Below, piece after piece: positions 31,094-40,472 of a stretch of 64,000 nt of DNA. A program made the position numbers and the translations under genes. Every line of letters begins with the position of its first letter. The first letter of the stretch is position 1. The notes below the pieces were generated by a model that did no database searches, was not told where the DNA came from, and saw only the letters and a list, made by a program, of their open reading frames with translations. The stretch comes from JAGOTP01 sp964415465. Its GTDB lineage: Bacteria > Patescibacteriota > Patescibacteriia > 2-12-FULL-60-25. The stretch covers positions 62,001 to 126,000 of the forward strand of contig CAYQAL010000001.1 in the NCBI GenBank assembly GCA_964415465.1. Reading direction: 5' to 3'.

Positions 31094-31978
31094 TTATCTT
31101 AAGCCACGTAGGAACGATTCCCCGGACATGGGCTTTTTCCCCTCAGGTTGAACTTCATCTAAAGCGAGAATTGATCCAGTAGCACAGGAGATTTGAAGTT
31201 CGTTTATGTTTTGTTGGGTTGTGACATGTGCTTTCAGAACTTTCAAACGTTTTCCTTTGTATTCAATCGTTGTGCCTGGCCAAGGGGTATAGGCGCGGAC
31301 GAGTCGTTCCATTTGTTCGGCGGATTGCGTGGTTGGATCAAGCTTTCCATCTTCACGAGACAAGAGTTTGACGAACGTAGCTTTACTGTGATCTTGCTCA
31401 ATAGGGGAGATGGTTCCTTCGAGATACGCGTGGAGTGTTTTGATTAATTGCGGTGCCGCTTCTTTGAACATGCGATCGCTGAGCGTGACGGTGGTTTCGT
31501 TTGGATGAAGTTTGGTCAGCGTTTGAGACAAAATGGATCCGTGATCCATCTGGGCATCCATGAGCATGATCGTGTTTCCCGTTTCGGTGAGTCCATCGCG
31601 AATGGCGGCGGTCATAGGAATCGCGCCACGATAGGCTGGCAAAAGCGAAGGATGAACATTTAAGACGCCACGTGGATACAGGTCGAGGACGCGTTGCGAA
31701 ATGATCTGGCCGAAACTCGCTACGATCGCAACGTCGGCGTTGAGCGTTGCAAGTGTGCTGTATGCTTCGTCAGATTTTACTTGTTCAAACTGAAATACCG
31801 GCAGGTTGAGCTGCTCAGCGAGAGGTTTCATCGGCGGGGGCGTGAGGGCTCCACTTCTTCCCGTTGGGCGATCTGGCTGCGTGACAACTCCAACCACCGT
31901 GAGTGAAGGATCTTGAACGAGCGCTTCTAAACATGGCGCAACGAAGGCGGACGTTCCGTAAAAAACAACGCGAATCAT
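31094..31978 (-). CDS. fmt: Methionyl-tRNA formyltransferase
   Basis: Formylates Met-tRNA(fMet) with 10-formyl-tetrahydrofolate. 294 residues, somewhat short of the usual 310. The catalytic region is NVHPSLLPAYRGAIP (107-121), which holds the Asn and His of the family, and the conserved Asp follows near 143 (LMDAQMDHGSI). A C-terminal OB-like domain is present (about 205-290). It lies 9 nt after def, the common arrangement, and both are at the end of a minus-strand run from 36513. Confidence 0.94.
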   Translation of the reverse strand: MIRVVFYGTSAFVAPCLEALVQDPSLTVVGVVTQPDRPTGRSGALTPPPMKPLAEQLNLPVFQFEQVKSDEAYSTLATLNADVAIVASFGQIISQRVLDLYPRGVLNVHPSLLPAYRGAIPMTAAIRDGLTETGNTIMLMDAQMDHGSILSQTLTKLHPNETTVTLSDRMFKEAAPQLIKTLHAYLEGTISPIEQDHSKATFVKLLSREDGKLDPTTQSAEQMERLVRAYTPWPGTTIEYKGKRLKVLKAHVTTQQNINELQISCATGSILALDEVQPEGKKPMSGESFLRGLR

Positions 31979-31987
31979 GATGAGATA

Positions 31988-32470
31988 TTAGATGCGTGAG
32001 TTGCTGCCTTTTACCATCTTGGTCGCTTTATCAATAAACAAGATGCCATCTAAGTGGTCGATTTCATGTTGAAACACGATCGCGGGGAATCCCTTCAGAT
32101 CCATCACAACACGTTTGCCATGGCGGTTAATGGCTTCGACGGTTACTTTTTTATGACGTGGAACGATGCCGTACTGCTTTGGAACGCTGAGACAGCCTTC
32201 TTCGCTTTCAACCATCCCCTCGGATGTTTTGGTGAGCACGGGGTTCATGTAGCACTCAGGACGAGCTCCTGTGTTGACGACGATCGCGCGAATGTTGCGG
32301 CCAACCTGAGGGGATGCGATTCCAACGCCATCTTCGACAAACATGGTTCGAACCAGCTTGTCGAGGTAGGCCTGAAATTCAGGGGTAGTGATTTCTTCAA
32401 CCGAAAGTTCGACCGAGCGCTCGCGAAGGCTCGGGGTCGGAATCGTCACAATCGGAAACGTATCTTGCAT
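31988..32470 (-). CDS. def: Peptide deformylase
   Basis: Removes the formyl group from nascent proteins. 160 residues with all three motifs: GVGIASPQVG (48-57), EGCLS (91-95, metal ligand Cys93) and QHEIDHLDG (134-142, ligands His135 and His139, catalytic Glu136). Motif I has Ile-Ala-Ser where most enzymes have Leu-Ala-Ala. It is coupled with fmt downstream and follows priA by 11 nt. Confidence 0.95.
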   Translation of the reverse strand: MQDTFPIVTIPTPSLRERSVELSVEEITTPEFQAYLDKLVRTMFVEDGVGIASPQVGRNIRAIVVNTGARPECYMNPVLTKTSEGMVESEEGCLSVPKQYGIVPRHKKVTVEAINRHGKRVVMDLKGFPAIVFQHEIDHLDGILFIDKATKMVKGSNSRI

Positions 32471-32481
32471 GACAAGCTAGG

Positions 32482-34221
32482 CTACTTGAAAAACGCGATT
32501 GGATCAAGGTCAATAAGCGCTGAGGCGGCTAAGGGTTGTAAGAGTTCAACAAGCGAAGATTCGCTGATTTCGGGGCTAAACAAGAGATGGACCACGGAGC
32601 GTGCGCCTGAGCCCGGTCGTCGAAATTCGACCGGAAACGGGCCTTCAATTGTCCCTTGTTCACGAAGAAGTTGTTTGGCTTGGGTGAGCCAGGTGGCGAC
32701 AGCGGCGTCTGTTCCATCGATCAGACATTTCACGCGTCGCCAGGTTGGCGGATAATGGAAGAGCCGACGTGTTTCGAGCTCGGCGTCGGACGTTTGTTTT
32801 ACCCCATCAGCGGTTTTCCAGGCCGGCCAGGTTTCAAGATCTTGTTCAGGTGTTTGAATGATAAGCCGTCCTTCGGCGCGGCGCACACGATTCATCAAGC
32901 GACGAGCCGCAATCATCCGACGCTCGGTGCGGCGAACATCTTCAATCGCGCCGCCGAATAGGTGGCTCAGGGTGAGAGCGACCAAGCTCTTGGGAGGAAT
33001 CGGCTGCTCCAACAACTCATTGGTTGTATCTCGCCAATCGATGACAATCGCTGGTTCAGCGCGTGACCAAGCTTTTTTCAGTTGTTCGATACCAGGAATC
33101 GCTTTGCCTAAGTCAGCGCTCCCACAAGAGTCGCAGGTAAGAGGAAGGGCTTGCGTATGACCACACGAGCGGCAGACGGCACGCGTCTCTTCAGCGGCAA
33201 CGGGTGCGCCGCAATGCGCACAGGTCGCCTGCCAACTGCAATCACGGCAGGTGAGGCGTCCAGCTCGACCGCGAATTGGATGGATGACAATAACTGGTCC
33301 TTCGTGTTCCTGGATGGCGAGCGCTGTGTCGGCCTGGATGCTCGGCGTCGCTGAACGCCCGCCTGGATGAAAGGCGTGAACATCTAAGGTGCAGTCGATA
33401 TCTGGCGCGGTTGTGTTGGCATGAAGCGGAGGTGTTAAGCCAAACGCTTCCACGCGCACACCGGCGTACTTAGCAGCCCAGCCTGCTATACGACGGGCAT
33501 CGTACCGTGGGGCCTGTTCGTCTTGTTTGTGATCGTCATTCTCTGGTTCATCAATCAAGACCAGATCGACGGTTGGGGCGAGCCAGGCGCCTAAGCGTGT
33601 TGCGATGACACAGGGGGTTTCGCCCGAAACGCAGCGAGACCAATTGGCAAAATAGGCGCCATGGGCGAGATCACCATGCAAGGGGAGAGGATCGGGCGTT
33701 ACGGCTTGTAGGGCCTGACGAAAGAGGTCGATGCGTTGCGTCCAAGGTGTGAGAATAAGCACGCGCTGACCCTGGTTTAACGCCTCTTTGGCGCGCTCTA
33801 TCAGTTCTGTTTCATGATCTACACTCCAATATGCATGAGCGCTCCCTGTTTTTTCTGAGAATGTTTTTGCCCCTCGTGTAGGAGTTTCCTGCTTTGGAAA
33901 CCGTTTAGGGAGCGTATCCAGCCAAGCGTGCAAGACGGTCGGTAATGAAGAAAATGTGCGTTCAGCCACCCAGGTCAGCAGCTCAAGGCAGGCCGGGGGA
34001 AGCGTAAGCGATGCGGGGATTGGTCCAACAATCGGTTTTGCTCGACTCGCAAAGGCGCTCGTTGGTTTAATCGATCGAATAACCGCTTCCGTAGTATGGC
34101 CGCGTAATAAAATATAGACGAACTGTCCTACTTGATAAGATGTTTTTGTTTCATCAAACGAATAATCAAACCCATCTAAGCCGAAGGGCGTTCTGCGAAT
34201 GGGAATAACTTCAGCAAACAT
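32482..34221 (-). CDS. priA: PriA-like primosome protein without Walker A
   Basis: 579 residues against about 730 in E. coli PriA. The N-terminal DNA-binding domain (about 1-95) is kept. The zinc-binding insert shows CRDC, CAHC, CRSC and CDSC pairs (about 322-362). In the helicase core the P-loop GSGKT is absent: the stretch before VLILTPW reads VDHETELIERAKEAL. The DEAH-box position reads DEPE. The C-terminal region is recognisable. It is therefore probably not an ATP-driven helicase and may serve only as a replication restart scaffold. Its ATG overlaps the LigB-like stop by 1 nt. Confidence 0.82.
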   Translation of the reverse strand: MFAEVIPIRRTPFGLDGFDYSFDETKTSYQVGQFVYILLRGHTTEAVIRSIKPTSAFASRAKPIVGPIPASLTLPPACLELLTWVAERTFSSLPTVLHAWLDTLPKRFPKQETPTRGAKTFSEKTGSAHAYWSVDHETELIERAKEALNQGQRVLILTPWTQRIDLFRQALQAVTPDPLPLHGDLAHGAYFANWSRCVSGETPCVIATRLGAWLAPTVDLVLIDEPENDDHKQDEQAPRYDARRIAGWAAKYAGVRVEAFGLTPPLHANTTAPDIDCTLDVHAFHPGGRSATPSIQADTALAIQEHEGPVIVIHPIRGRAGRLTCRDCSWQATCAHCGAPVAAEETRAVCRSCGHTQALPLTCDSCGSADLGKAIPGIEQLKKAWSRAEPAIVIDWRDTTNELLEQPIPPKSLVALTLSHLFGGAIEDVRRTERRMIAARRLMNRVRRAEGRLIIQTPEQDLETWPAWKTADGVKQTSDAELETRRLFHYPPTWRRVKCLIDGTDAAVATWLTQAKQLLREQGTIEGPFPVEFRRPGSGARSVVHLLFSPEISESSLVELLQPLAASALIDLDPIAFFK

Positions 34222-35012
34222 CAGAGGAGTTCAAATTCGGCCGTGTACATACCAACGCCGAAAGGGGCTTCGTAGCACAACACGTTGGGCTTCACGTGTA
34301 TCTTTTGAATGGCCCCGAGCAACATCGAAATTGGCTGAGCGGCGCACTGTTTGGCGTCGGTCAACGTCTGTTGGCTCAGTGCAAGAATTGGAGCTGGGTC
34401 TACCTGCTCAACAGCTGATTTCACAGCGGCTTCAAAGGCGGGTCCCGCTTCGTTCACCCCGTGCTGTGATCGTTCGTTGGCGTGATGCGAGAGGTCGGCG
34501 GCGGCAAAAAGAGCGACACGACGGGTGTCGTCGTGAATGGTTTGCATCACTTCCTGGCCAAATTTGGCATGTTCCTCGTTCGAGAGTCCAGAAATGCTGA
34601 GCGGAACGATTTTTACATTTGGTAGGTGGCTTAACAAAAAGTACAGCGAGATCGTCATGCCGTAGTCCAGCTTCTCTTCACTCATCAAAGAGAAAGGGAT
34701 GCTGGTTTCTCGCATGTGTCGATGGAGGTGATCGATGAACAGTGAATCACCTTTGGCTTTGACCGTTGTGCCGTGATCACCAAATTCTTTCAGATTACCT
34801 GTGTAGCTTGGAGCGATGTTGCAGCTAAACCCATCCGGATAGTACGCCGCATGTGATGAAACCAACACCAGTGTATCGGGTTTCGCCGTATAGAGATGCT
34901 CTTCGAGGGTTCGATAGGCATCGAGTGTGTGAGTTAATTCACCGCAATGTTCTTTTCCGATGGTCGGAATGAGCAGTGGGGAATGGGGGGCGATGGCAGA
35001 AAAGACAAGCAT
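34221..35012 (-). CDS. LigB/MEMO-like (class III extradiol dioxygenase fold) protein
   Basis: 263 residues. The start MLVFSAIAPHSPLLIP and VSSHAAYYPDGFS match the LigB/AmmeMemoRadiSam-B fold, with His residues at the metal site of the dioxygenases (His10, His54) and ADLSHHANE further on. No aromatic degradation pathway is present, and proteins of this kind in Parcubacteria are without known function. It lies between a secreted wall protein and priA in one minus-strand run. Confidence 0.75.
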   Translation of the reverse strand: MLVFSAIAPHSPLLIPTIGKEHCGELTHTLDAYRTLEEHLYTAKPDTLVLVSSHAAYYPDGFSCNIAPSYTGNLKEFGDHGTTVKAKGDSLFIDHLHRHMRETSIPFSLMSEEKLDYGMTISLYFLLSHLPNVKIVPLSISGLSNEEHAKFGQEVMQTIHDDTRRVALFAAADLSHHANERSQHGVNEAGPAFEAAVKSAVEQVDPAPILALSQQTLTDAKQCAAQPISMLLGAIQKIHVKPNVLCYEAPFGVGMYTAEFELL

Positions 35013-35022
35013 ACAAAAAGGG

Positions 35023-36513
35023 TTAGAGAGCAGAGGAAATAGCGACGCGAGCTATGGTGTCTTCTTCAAGCTCAAGTGGGGCGTGTGGGCGGACGACAGG
35101 GCCAAGAGCGTAGGCTTCGATCACGCGATCCGGCAGTATGACGACATTTTTCCATTCATACCCAAGCTCGTTGAAGTCGGCTTCGCTCGTAATTGGTCGG
35201 CGCTGGCCGTCCTCGATGACGTAGACGGAAGAGGCTTTTTTCCCGCGAACGAGCTCACCATCTTGTAATCCATAAGCTTTCCCTTCTGGGATAGCGCTAA
35301 GTTGTTTTGTCGTCCAGCTACGTGCAGTACGACCACGGAAGTATAAGTTCAAGAACGTGATATCAGGAATGCGTTGGCGAACGCCGTTCTCAATATACCA
35401 GTACACCTTGCTCGTATCTTTTACGAGCAAGCCAGTTGGATAGGTTGTTGAGGTCGTGATGTCTGGACCGTCGGTATAGCTTGCGAGATCAGCTGGAGCT
35501 GCCTCAACTAATTCGTCCTCGTTGAAGCCGAATTTTTCAAACGCTTTGCTTTGGATGAGACGCTTCGTTGTTCCTACGAGTAAGTAACGTGTTCCATCCG
35601 TCAGCTGAACGAGCGAATAGTTTGGGAAGCTGACGGGTGCCCCTAAGCGGTAGCCACTCAAACGGCTGTCATCAACCGCGACAATTTTACTCGTATCAAT
35701 GAGCGAAGCGGCGACGGCAGCGTTTTTGATCAAGCGTTTTTCGCTGAAGCGAAGCAAGTAGATCTCGCCTGAGGTTTTTCCGCGGACGATCGTGCCTTCT
35801 GGGAAGCGGAGCGTAAACCAACGCTGCCAGATTTTCCACAGATTGAAGTTTCCGGCGATGTGCGGGGTGTAGCTATAAAGCATCGCTGTCGCATTGTTGA
35901 CAGGTGTCACACTCCGTCCGCTGATTGTCACGGTTTTGCCAGGCGCTTGTCCGGCGATCGTTGCGCCGCGTCCTAAGATTTGGATGAGATACTTTTCGCG
36001 ATGTTGTTTCGCGGCCCACTCGAGCTGGCTCGCGAAGCCCTTAAACTCCTGGAGTCGCGGATCATTCATCGAGCAGTTATCACAGATCGCGTAGCCTGTC
36101 GCCCAGTCGTATTGCTTTTGCGTTGGGTCAGGATCGTCAACCAGGCTTTGCTCTTTTTGAAGAAGTGCTAAGAGATAGCGTGGATTGATTTGATAGGTCG
36201 TTGCAACGCGCCACAAGATTTCAGACGCCTTTCGTTCTACGCCGTCGATATCCGTGGTGCGATAACGCGCTAATGTCCCAGGTCGCGACTCCAAAAAGGA
36301 CTGAACGTCGCCCAGCTGCATCTCACCGAGTCCAAAAATATCTTTATCGTCTAAGACGTAGTTTGGGTTGAACTCGGCTTGAGTTGTTTCAAAAACGTCC
36401 GTAGAGGAGGCAGTTTGCGCGAGCACGCTGGAAGCGCTTCCTCCGGCTAATGGGAAAAGCAAGGCAAGACTCACGAGTCGTTTTTTCCAAACAGCGGCCA
36501 TAGGACGAGACAT
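35023..36513 (-). CDS. Secreted repeat protein with lysozyme-like domain
   Basis: 496 residues. An N-terminal signal peptide ends near ASSVLAQT (about 33). The first third (about 60-230) resembles a lysozyme-like domain: ATTYQINPRYLLALLQKEQSLV sets a possible catalytic Glu in the helix, and AICDNC may form a disulfide. The rest consists of about four diverged repeats of roughly 55 residues with the pattern G-x-x-Y-L/V-hydrophobic-K/Q-R-x-I-x-S followed by an FxxLGY-like element; these look like surface or wall-binding modules. Similar proteins are common in Parcubacteria. Substrate is inferred to be peptidoglycan. Confidence 0.62.
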   Translation of the reverse strand: MSRPMAAVWKKRLVSLALLFPLAGGSASSVLAQTASSTDVFETTQAEFNPNYVLDDKDIFGLGEMQLGDVQSFLESRPGTLARYRTTDIDGVERKASEILWRVATTYQINPRYLLALLQKEQSLVDDPDPTQKQYDWATGYAICDNCSMNDPRLQEFKGFASQLEWAAKQHREKYLIQILGRGATIAGQAPGKTVTISGRSVTPVNNATAMLYSYTPHIAGNFNLWKIWQRWFTLRFPEGTIVRGKTSGEIYLLRFSEKRLIKNAAVAASLIDTSKIVAVDDSRLSGYRLGAPVSFPNYSLVQLTDGTRYLLVGTTKRLIQSKAFEKFGFNEDELVEAAPADLASYTDGPDITTSTTYPTGLLVKDTSKVYWYIENGVRQRIPDITFLNLYFRGRTARSWTTKQLSAIPEGKAYGLQDGELVRGKKASSVYVIEDGQRRPITSEADFNELGYEWKNVVILPDRVIEAYALGPVVRPHAPLELEEDTIARVAISSAL

Positions 36514-36571
36514 GGCAGAAATGGTACCTCACCGGTTCGCCACGTGCTAGCATAGGAGCGACCATAGCCGC

Positions 36572-38203
36572 ATGCCACGTTTTTCCCTCGCCAACCTACC
36601 GATCTCGGTGCTCCTTCTCTGGGGAGCGTTATTTGCGAGTGCGCTTGTCCTTCCGAGCGTCAATACAGGGATTTTTGCCTCACCAGACGAGACAGCGGTG
36701 GCGGTATCGATACAGCGTCTTCAGGCGACAGGAAGCGCGACTGTACCGGAACCACTAGCCGTTGAAGCTCCCTGGCTTCATCCGAGAAGCTACGTGGCGA
36801 CAGGCGAGTCGCTGGTCCCGGTTGGATTTTTGGGTTGGCCCTGGTGGTTGGCACGGATTGGATTTTTGCCGATGACGGTGTTGGCTTGGGTTGCAAGTAT
36901 CGTAGCTGTCTCGGGTTGTGTCCCGTGGTATCTGCTTCTTCGAAAGAGGTTTGGAGGAACAGCTGCTTGGTGGGGAACGGCGCTCGCCTGGACGTTTCCG
37001 GCGGTTCTTCTCTACGTAAACCGATCACTCTTCAGCCACTTGCCTCAGTACTCGTTGGTGTTGTGGTCGTTATGGTTCCTGGTAACCACGTTTACAGATG
37101 AGCTGAGCTTGAATAAGCGACTCGTTCGTCAGCTGCTGAGTGGGTTGTTATTTGGAATCGCCCTGTCATTTCGGCCCATGGAAACGATCTGGTTGGTACC
37201 AGTGTTTTTATTGACGCTTGCTCAATTTGGAAAGATCCAGTGGAGAACCCTTCTGCTCGTCGCTGCGGCAACGGTGGTTGGGGTCCTGCCATTATTTTGG
37301 GCTCAAGTCCATACCTACGGAAGTTGGTTTCAGGTTGGGTATTGGATTCAGTCGAATACGGATCCTGCAGCCGTTGCTATTCCTCAGCTTGTGACCGGGG
37401 CGGCGAAGCCGTGGTACTTGGTCTTCGCTCCCTATGGCCTTCATCCACGCAACGCGCTCTGGAACGTGCGTTCGTTTTTCCTGAGTTATCTCTGGCCATG
37501 GGCCGTCGTAACAGGCGTACTCGTTCTGTATGCCGTCTCCCGCCAGCTTGCCTTGTTCCGTGAGCATGTTCAGAGCCGAAATAAACAGGTGATGTCTCTG
37601 GTGCGTACTCTCCTTGTCTTGGGGGCGGTCGTGGGCTGGCTTCTGCTTATCTATGGAAGCGGACTGTACGCGGACCATGTGAGGCCGGGAGCCGTTACGC
37701 TTGCTAACTCGTTTCTTCGGTATACGCTTCCCTTTGGGTTTGTGTTCGCGTGGGCGGTTGCCGCGTTCCGTCAGCGTCTCGAGCAGACGCGTTTCCCTCA
37801 AGCTCGTCGGCTGTTTTCTGCTGCGGCTGCGTGTCTACTCATATTCGGCGTTTTTACCGCGTTCGCGCGCGATGAAGAGGGGATTCTCGCTACTCGAAAA
37901 GAGCTCGGAACCTACACAACTATCCGTGCAGCAGCTCTGAAGGCCTTTCAACCGAATGACGTGATCCTCTCCGAACGTTCCGACAAGATTTTCTTCCCTG
38001 TCTTTAAAGTCGCGACGCCGTTACCAACCAAAGAGCAGCTCTCGCATCTAGCTCAAGCTTCCTCTTCAACGGCGATCGGTCTCTTCCGTCGACCGCTATC
38101 CCTCACCGAGCGCGACGACTGGCGCAAGATGGGGTACGATGTGCGTGAAGTGCAGGCGTTCGAGCGTGAACGTCTCTATCGACTCACCCCTTTTCTCCGA
38201 TGA
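36572..38203 (+). CDS. Multi-pass membrane glycosyltransferase-like protein (GT-C type)
   Basis: 543 residues with about ten hydrophobic segments. An acidic FASPDETAVA in the first extracytoplasmic loop (residues about 35-44) is where GT-C enzymes have their catalytic Asp. A cytoplasmic-side FRPMET stretch and a C-terminal soluble part are also seen. GT-C enzymes use polyprenyl-linked sugars. Lipid-linked sugar and acceptor are unknown. It is followed by a membrane-anchored protein (4-nt overlap) and another membrane protein (4-nt overlap), forming an envelope module. Confidence 0.65.
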   Translation: MPRFSLANLPISVLLLWGALFASALVLPSVNTGIFASPDETAVAVSIQRLQATGSATVPEPLAVEAPWLHPRSYVATGESLVPVGFLGWPWWLARIGFLPMTVLAWVASIVAVSGCVPWYLLLRKRFGGTAAWWGTALAWTFPAVLLYVNRSLFSHLPQYSLVLWSLWFLVTTFTDELSLNKRLVRQLLSGLLFGIALSFRPMETIWLVPVFLLTLAQFGKIQWRTLLLVAAATVVGVLPLFWAQVHTYGSWFQVGYWIQSNTDPAAVAIPQLVTGAAKPWYLVFAPYGLHPRNALWNVRSFFLSYLWPWAVVTGVLVLYAVSRQLALFREHVQSRNKQVMSLVRTLLVLGAVVGWLLLIYGSGLYADHVRPGAVTLANSFLRYTLPFGFVFAWAVAAFRQRLEQTRFPQARRLFSAAAACLLIFGVFTAFARDEEGILATRKELGTYTTIRAAALKAFQPNDVILSERSDKIFFPVFKVATPLPTKEQLSHLAQASSSTAIGLFRRPLSLTERDDWRKMGYDVREVQAFERERLYRLTPFLR

Positions 38204-39663
38204 GTAAACGCGTTCCTTGGTTTCTTGCCTGGATGTTTCTCCTGCCGTGGCTTGTGGCCGGGTTGGTTGTCTTGATCTTGGTCTTAAAGCACATCCCACC
38301 GAGCGGTGTCTGGCAAGAGTCATTTGCTTTTGATGGATCTTCTCCTTGGCTCGCGACGTTTCTTCCGTCTGATCGCGTAACTCGTCCAGAGCGACAGTCT
38401 GATGGGTCGGTGGCGCAGCGGATTGTGGCAGAACCAGTGTATGCTTCAGCGCGCGTTCCGATTGTGGCGGATACGGCGGCACTCACACTCGAGGCGAAGG
38501 TTCATCGTCAGCCGCTCATAGAGCTTGGCGGAAGTCAGGATCTGCTTGGTTCGACTGAGACACTCCCTGTGTGGAGCGAAGTATTGTCTAAAGGTTGGCG
38601 AAGAGTTGCGAAGGGTAATCTCGTTGGCTACGTCCGTGATGGATTGCCGGATGATCGCTTGTGGAATGCTCCCGCAGATCGTGTGCTTCTCTGGCATGCC
38701 TCGACGACGCTTGGAACAGAGATTGAGCTACCGACGGTAGAACGATCCGTCGCGCTCTCATTGCGCGGGTCGCATGACGTGTACTTTATCCCAACGCGTG
38801 GCGCGAACTTTTTCCGCTTCCGTGTTCAAGACATGAATCGTGCGCGCAAAGGAGGAAATACCCTGTCATTCCGTCTCTTAGTCGGCGATGAAGTCGTCTG
38901 GACCGATGTCATGACGTTCCCAACACGAACGGAAAACGCGCCAAGCTCTGTCTTTGAAAAACGGATTCAATTTAATGCCTTAGAGCCGGGAACGTATCGT
39001 TTAGCCTTATCGGCTGATGATGATGTTTTCTTGCGTGGAGTGGCAACGAACATTCGTCATTGGGTGGTGGGCCCTCGTCTTTACGTGGGAGATCAGACGG
39101 GCTACGCCACTACCACCTATCCGCTTCACGCTTGGACGAATTCCCAGCACCTTTCAGCTGAGACGCGTCATCGAGAAGGGTTGCAAACAGTGCACTTAGG
39201 GCAGGCGACAGTTGAACTTGAACAAACGCATTCAGTGTATCGTTTGTCGCGCGCTCCGTCTGAGCGAGCGGGTGACCGGGTGATCGATGCGCCAGCTGGT
39301 GATTTGTTACTCTATGGGGATGGCTTTTTTGCCTTTGAACCAGACGCACTGTTTCTTCCAAAGCCTCGTCGTCTCACCGATCAATCTGATCCAATCGCGG
39401 AGGGGATCGAGGTTATCCAAACGTCGTATCTTCCTCCGGAAATACTCCCGGATGGCTGGATTCGGTTAACGGCTAGTGTCCCATTGCTCCAAGATATCGA
39501 TCGTGTTCGTTGGACATTAGGTTTACCTGGAATCACGACGCGCCAAGGCTGGGTTGAGGTTCGTCGTGCGGAGGTTCGCTATACGCGCCATCCGGCCACC
39601 ACGTGGCGTGACTGGTGGAAACTCGGTCGACGTGAACTTGCCGCCGCCTGGCACCGCCTATGA
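38200..39663 (+). CDS. Membrane-anchored extracytoplasmic protein
   Basis: 487 residues. One N-terminal membrane segment (about 8-30, WFLAWMFLLPWLVAGLVVLI) with the remainder outside. The long outer part is beta-rich, with no Cys and no recognised motif; the design is that of a carbohydrate-binding or surface protein. The start overlaps the GT-C stop by ATGA and its own stop overlaps the next start in the same way, so the three are made together. Confidence 0.6.
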   Translation: MSKRVPWFLAWMFLLPWLVAGLVVLILVLKHIPPSGVWQESFAFDGSSPWLATFLPSDRVTRPERQSDGSVAQRIVAEPVYASARVPIVADTAALTLEAKVHRQPLIELGGSQDLLGSTETLPVWSEVLSKGWRRVAKGNLVGYVRDGLPDDRLWNAPADRVLLWHASTTLGTEIELPTVERSVALSLRGSHDVYFIPTRGANFFRFRVQDMNRARKGGNTLSFRLLVGDEVVWTDVMTFPTRTENAPSSVFEKRIQFNALEPGTYRLALSADDDVFLRGVATNIRHWVVGPRLYVGDQTGYATTTYPLHAWTNSQHLSAETRHREGLQTVHLGQATVELEQTHSVYRLSRAPSERAGDRVIDAPAGDLLLYGDGFFAFEPDALFLPKPRRLTDQSDPIAEGIEVIQTSYLPPEILPDGWIRLTASVPLLQDIDRVRWTLGLPGITTRQGWVEVRRAEVRYTRHPATTWRDWWKLGRRELAAAWHRL

Positions 39664-40034
39664 ACTTCAAACAGGTCCTTCATGCCTATGGAAAAGGTTG
39701 GTTGTGGCACGGCTCACAAGCGTTTGCTGTTCTGTTGTTGATCTTGGTATTGCTTGAACGTTTTGTTCCGGGAGCGGTCCTGGGACATGGTCCGCTTTTT
39801 TTGGCAGTGCCGCTTCTTGTATTGTGTCTCACCGTTCACCCCGTAGCCGAAACTCCTGCGCGCCCGTGGCTGTTAGTTGATCTCTGGGCGATCGTCGCGC
39901 TCTGTCTTGGGAGAATTGGGCTGGAACTTCTGAATGGGAATGCGCTCGCTTGGCTCTTAGCGGGCTTTGCTTCGCTCCTGGTTGTCGCGTTTTTGTGCAT
40001 CTTCTCTCGTTCGTCGGTTGACGCTCTCTCATGA
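39660..40034 (+). CDS. Small multi-pass membrane protein
   Basis: 124 residues with four hydrophobic segments (about 17-36, 42-58, 67-86 and 94-115). No motif recognised. It is third in the GT-C module and ends 21 nt before the HIT gene. Confidence 0.6.
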   Translation: MNFKQVLHAYGKGWLWHGSQAFAVLLLILVLLERFVPGAVLGHGPLFLAVPLLVLCLTVHPVAETPARPWLLVDLWAIVALCLGRIGLELLNGNALAWLLAGFASLLVVAFLCIFSRSSVDALS

Positions 40035-40055
40035 GACGCGTTACGTTTTCAGTCT

Positions 40056-40472
40056 ATGAGTGACTCTTGCTTGTTTTGTCGCATTGTCGATGGATCGATC
40101 CCATCAACGCGTGTCTACGAAGACGAAGCGGTCGTTGCATTTCTTGACCTCCATCCAACCACGACGGGGCATACGCTTGTGATTCCACGCAAGCACTCTG
40201 CTGCGATTCTCGACACGGATCCAGCTGTGCTTCAGGTGCTTCTTCCGTCTATTCAACGTGTCGCACGCGGCATCTGTAAAGCGCTTCAAGTGGACGGCTT
40301 TAATGTGCATCAAAATAACGGCAGTGTAGCCGGTCAGGTGATCCCACATCTTCACTTTCATATCATCCCTCGACGCCCCGACGACGGACTCCACCCTTGG
40401 CCAGACATGACGAATCCACCAGACGATCGTGAAGCGCTGGCTCAGCGAATCGCTGAAGCCATTCAGTCCTAG
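40056..40472 (+). CDS. HIT-family nucleotide hydrolase
   Basis: 138 residues. The histidine triad is HLHFHII (about 95-101) after GQVIP, with Cys4-xx-Cys at the N-terminus (SCLFCRIV) typical of the bacterial Hint-like group. Substrates are purine nucleoside phosphoramidates or dinucleoside polyphosphates. The 3' end overlaps the convergent PEGA protein gene by 4 nt. Confidence 0.92.
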   Translation: MSDSCLFCRIVDGSIPSTRVYEDEAVVAFLDLHPTTTGHTLVIPRKHSAAILDTDPAVLQVLLPSIQRVARGICKALQVDGFNVHQNNGSVAGQVIPHLHFHIIPRRPDDGLHPWPDMTNPPDDREALAQRIAEAIQS

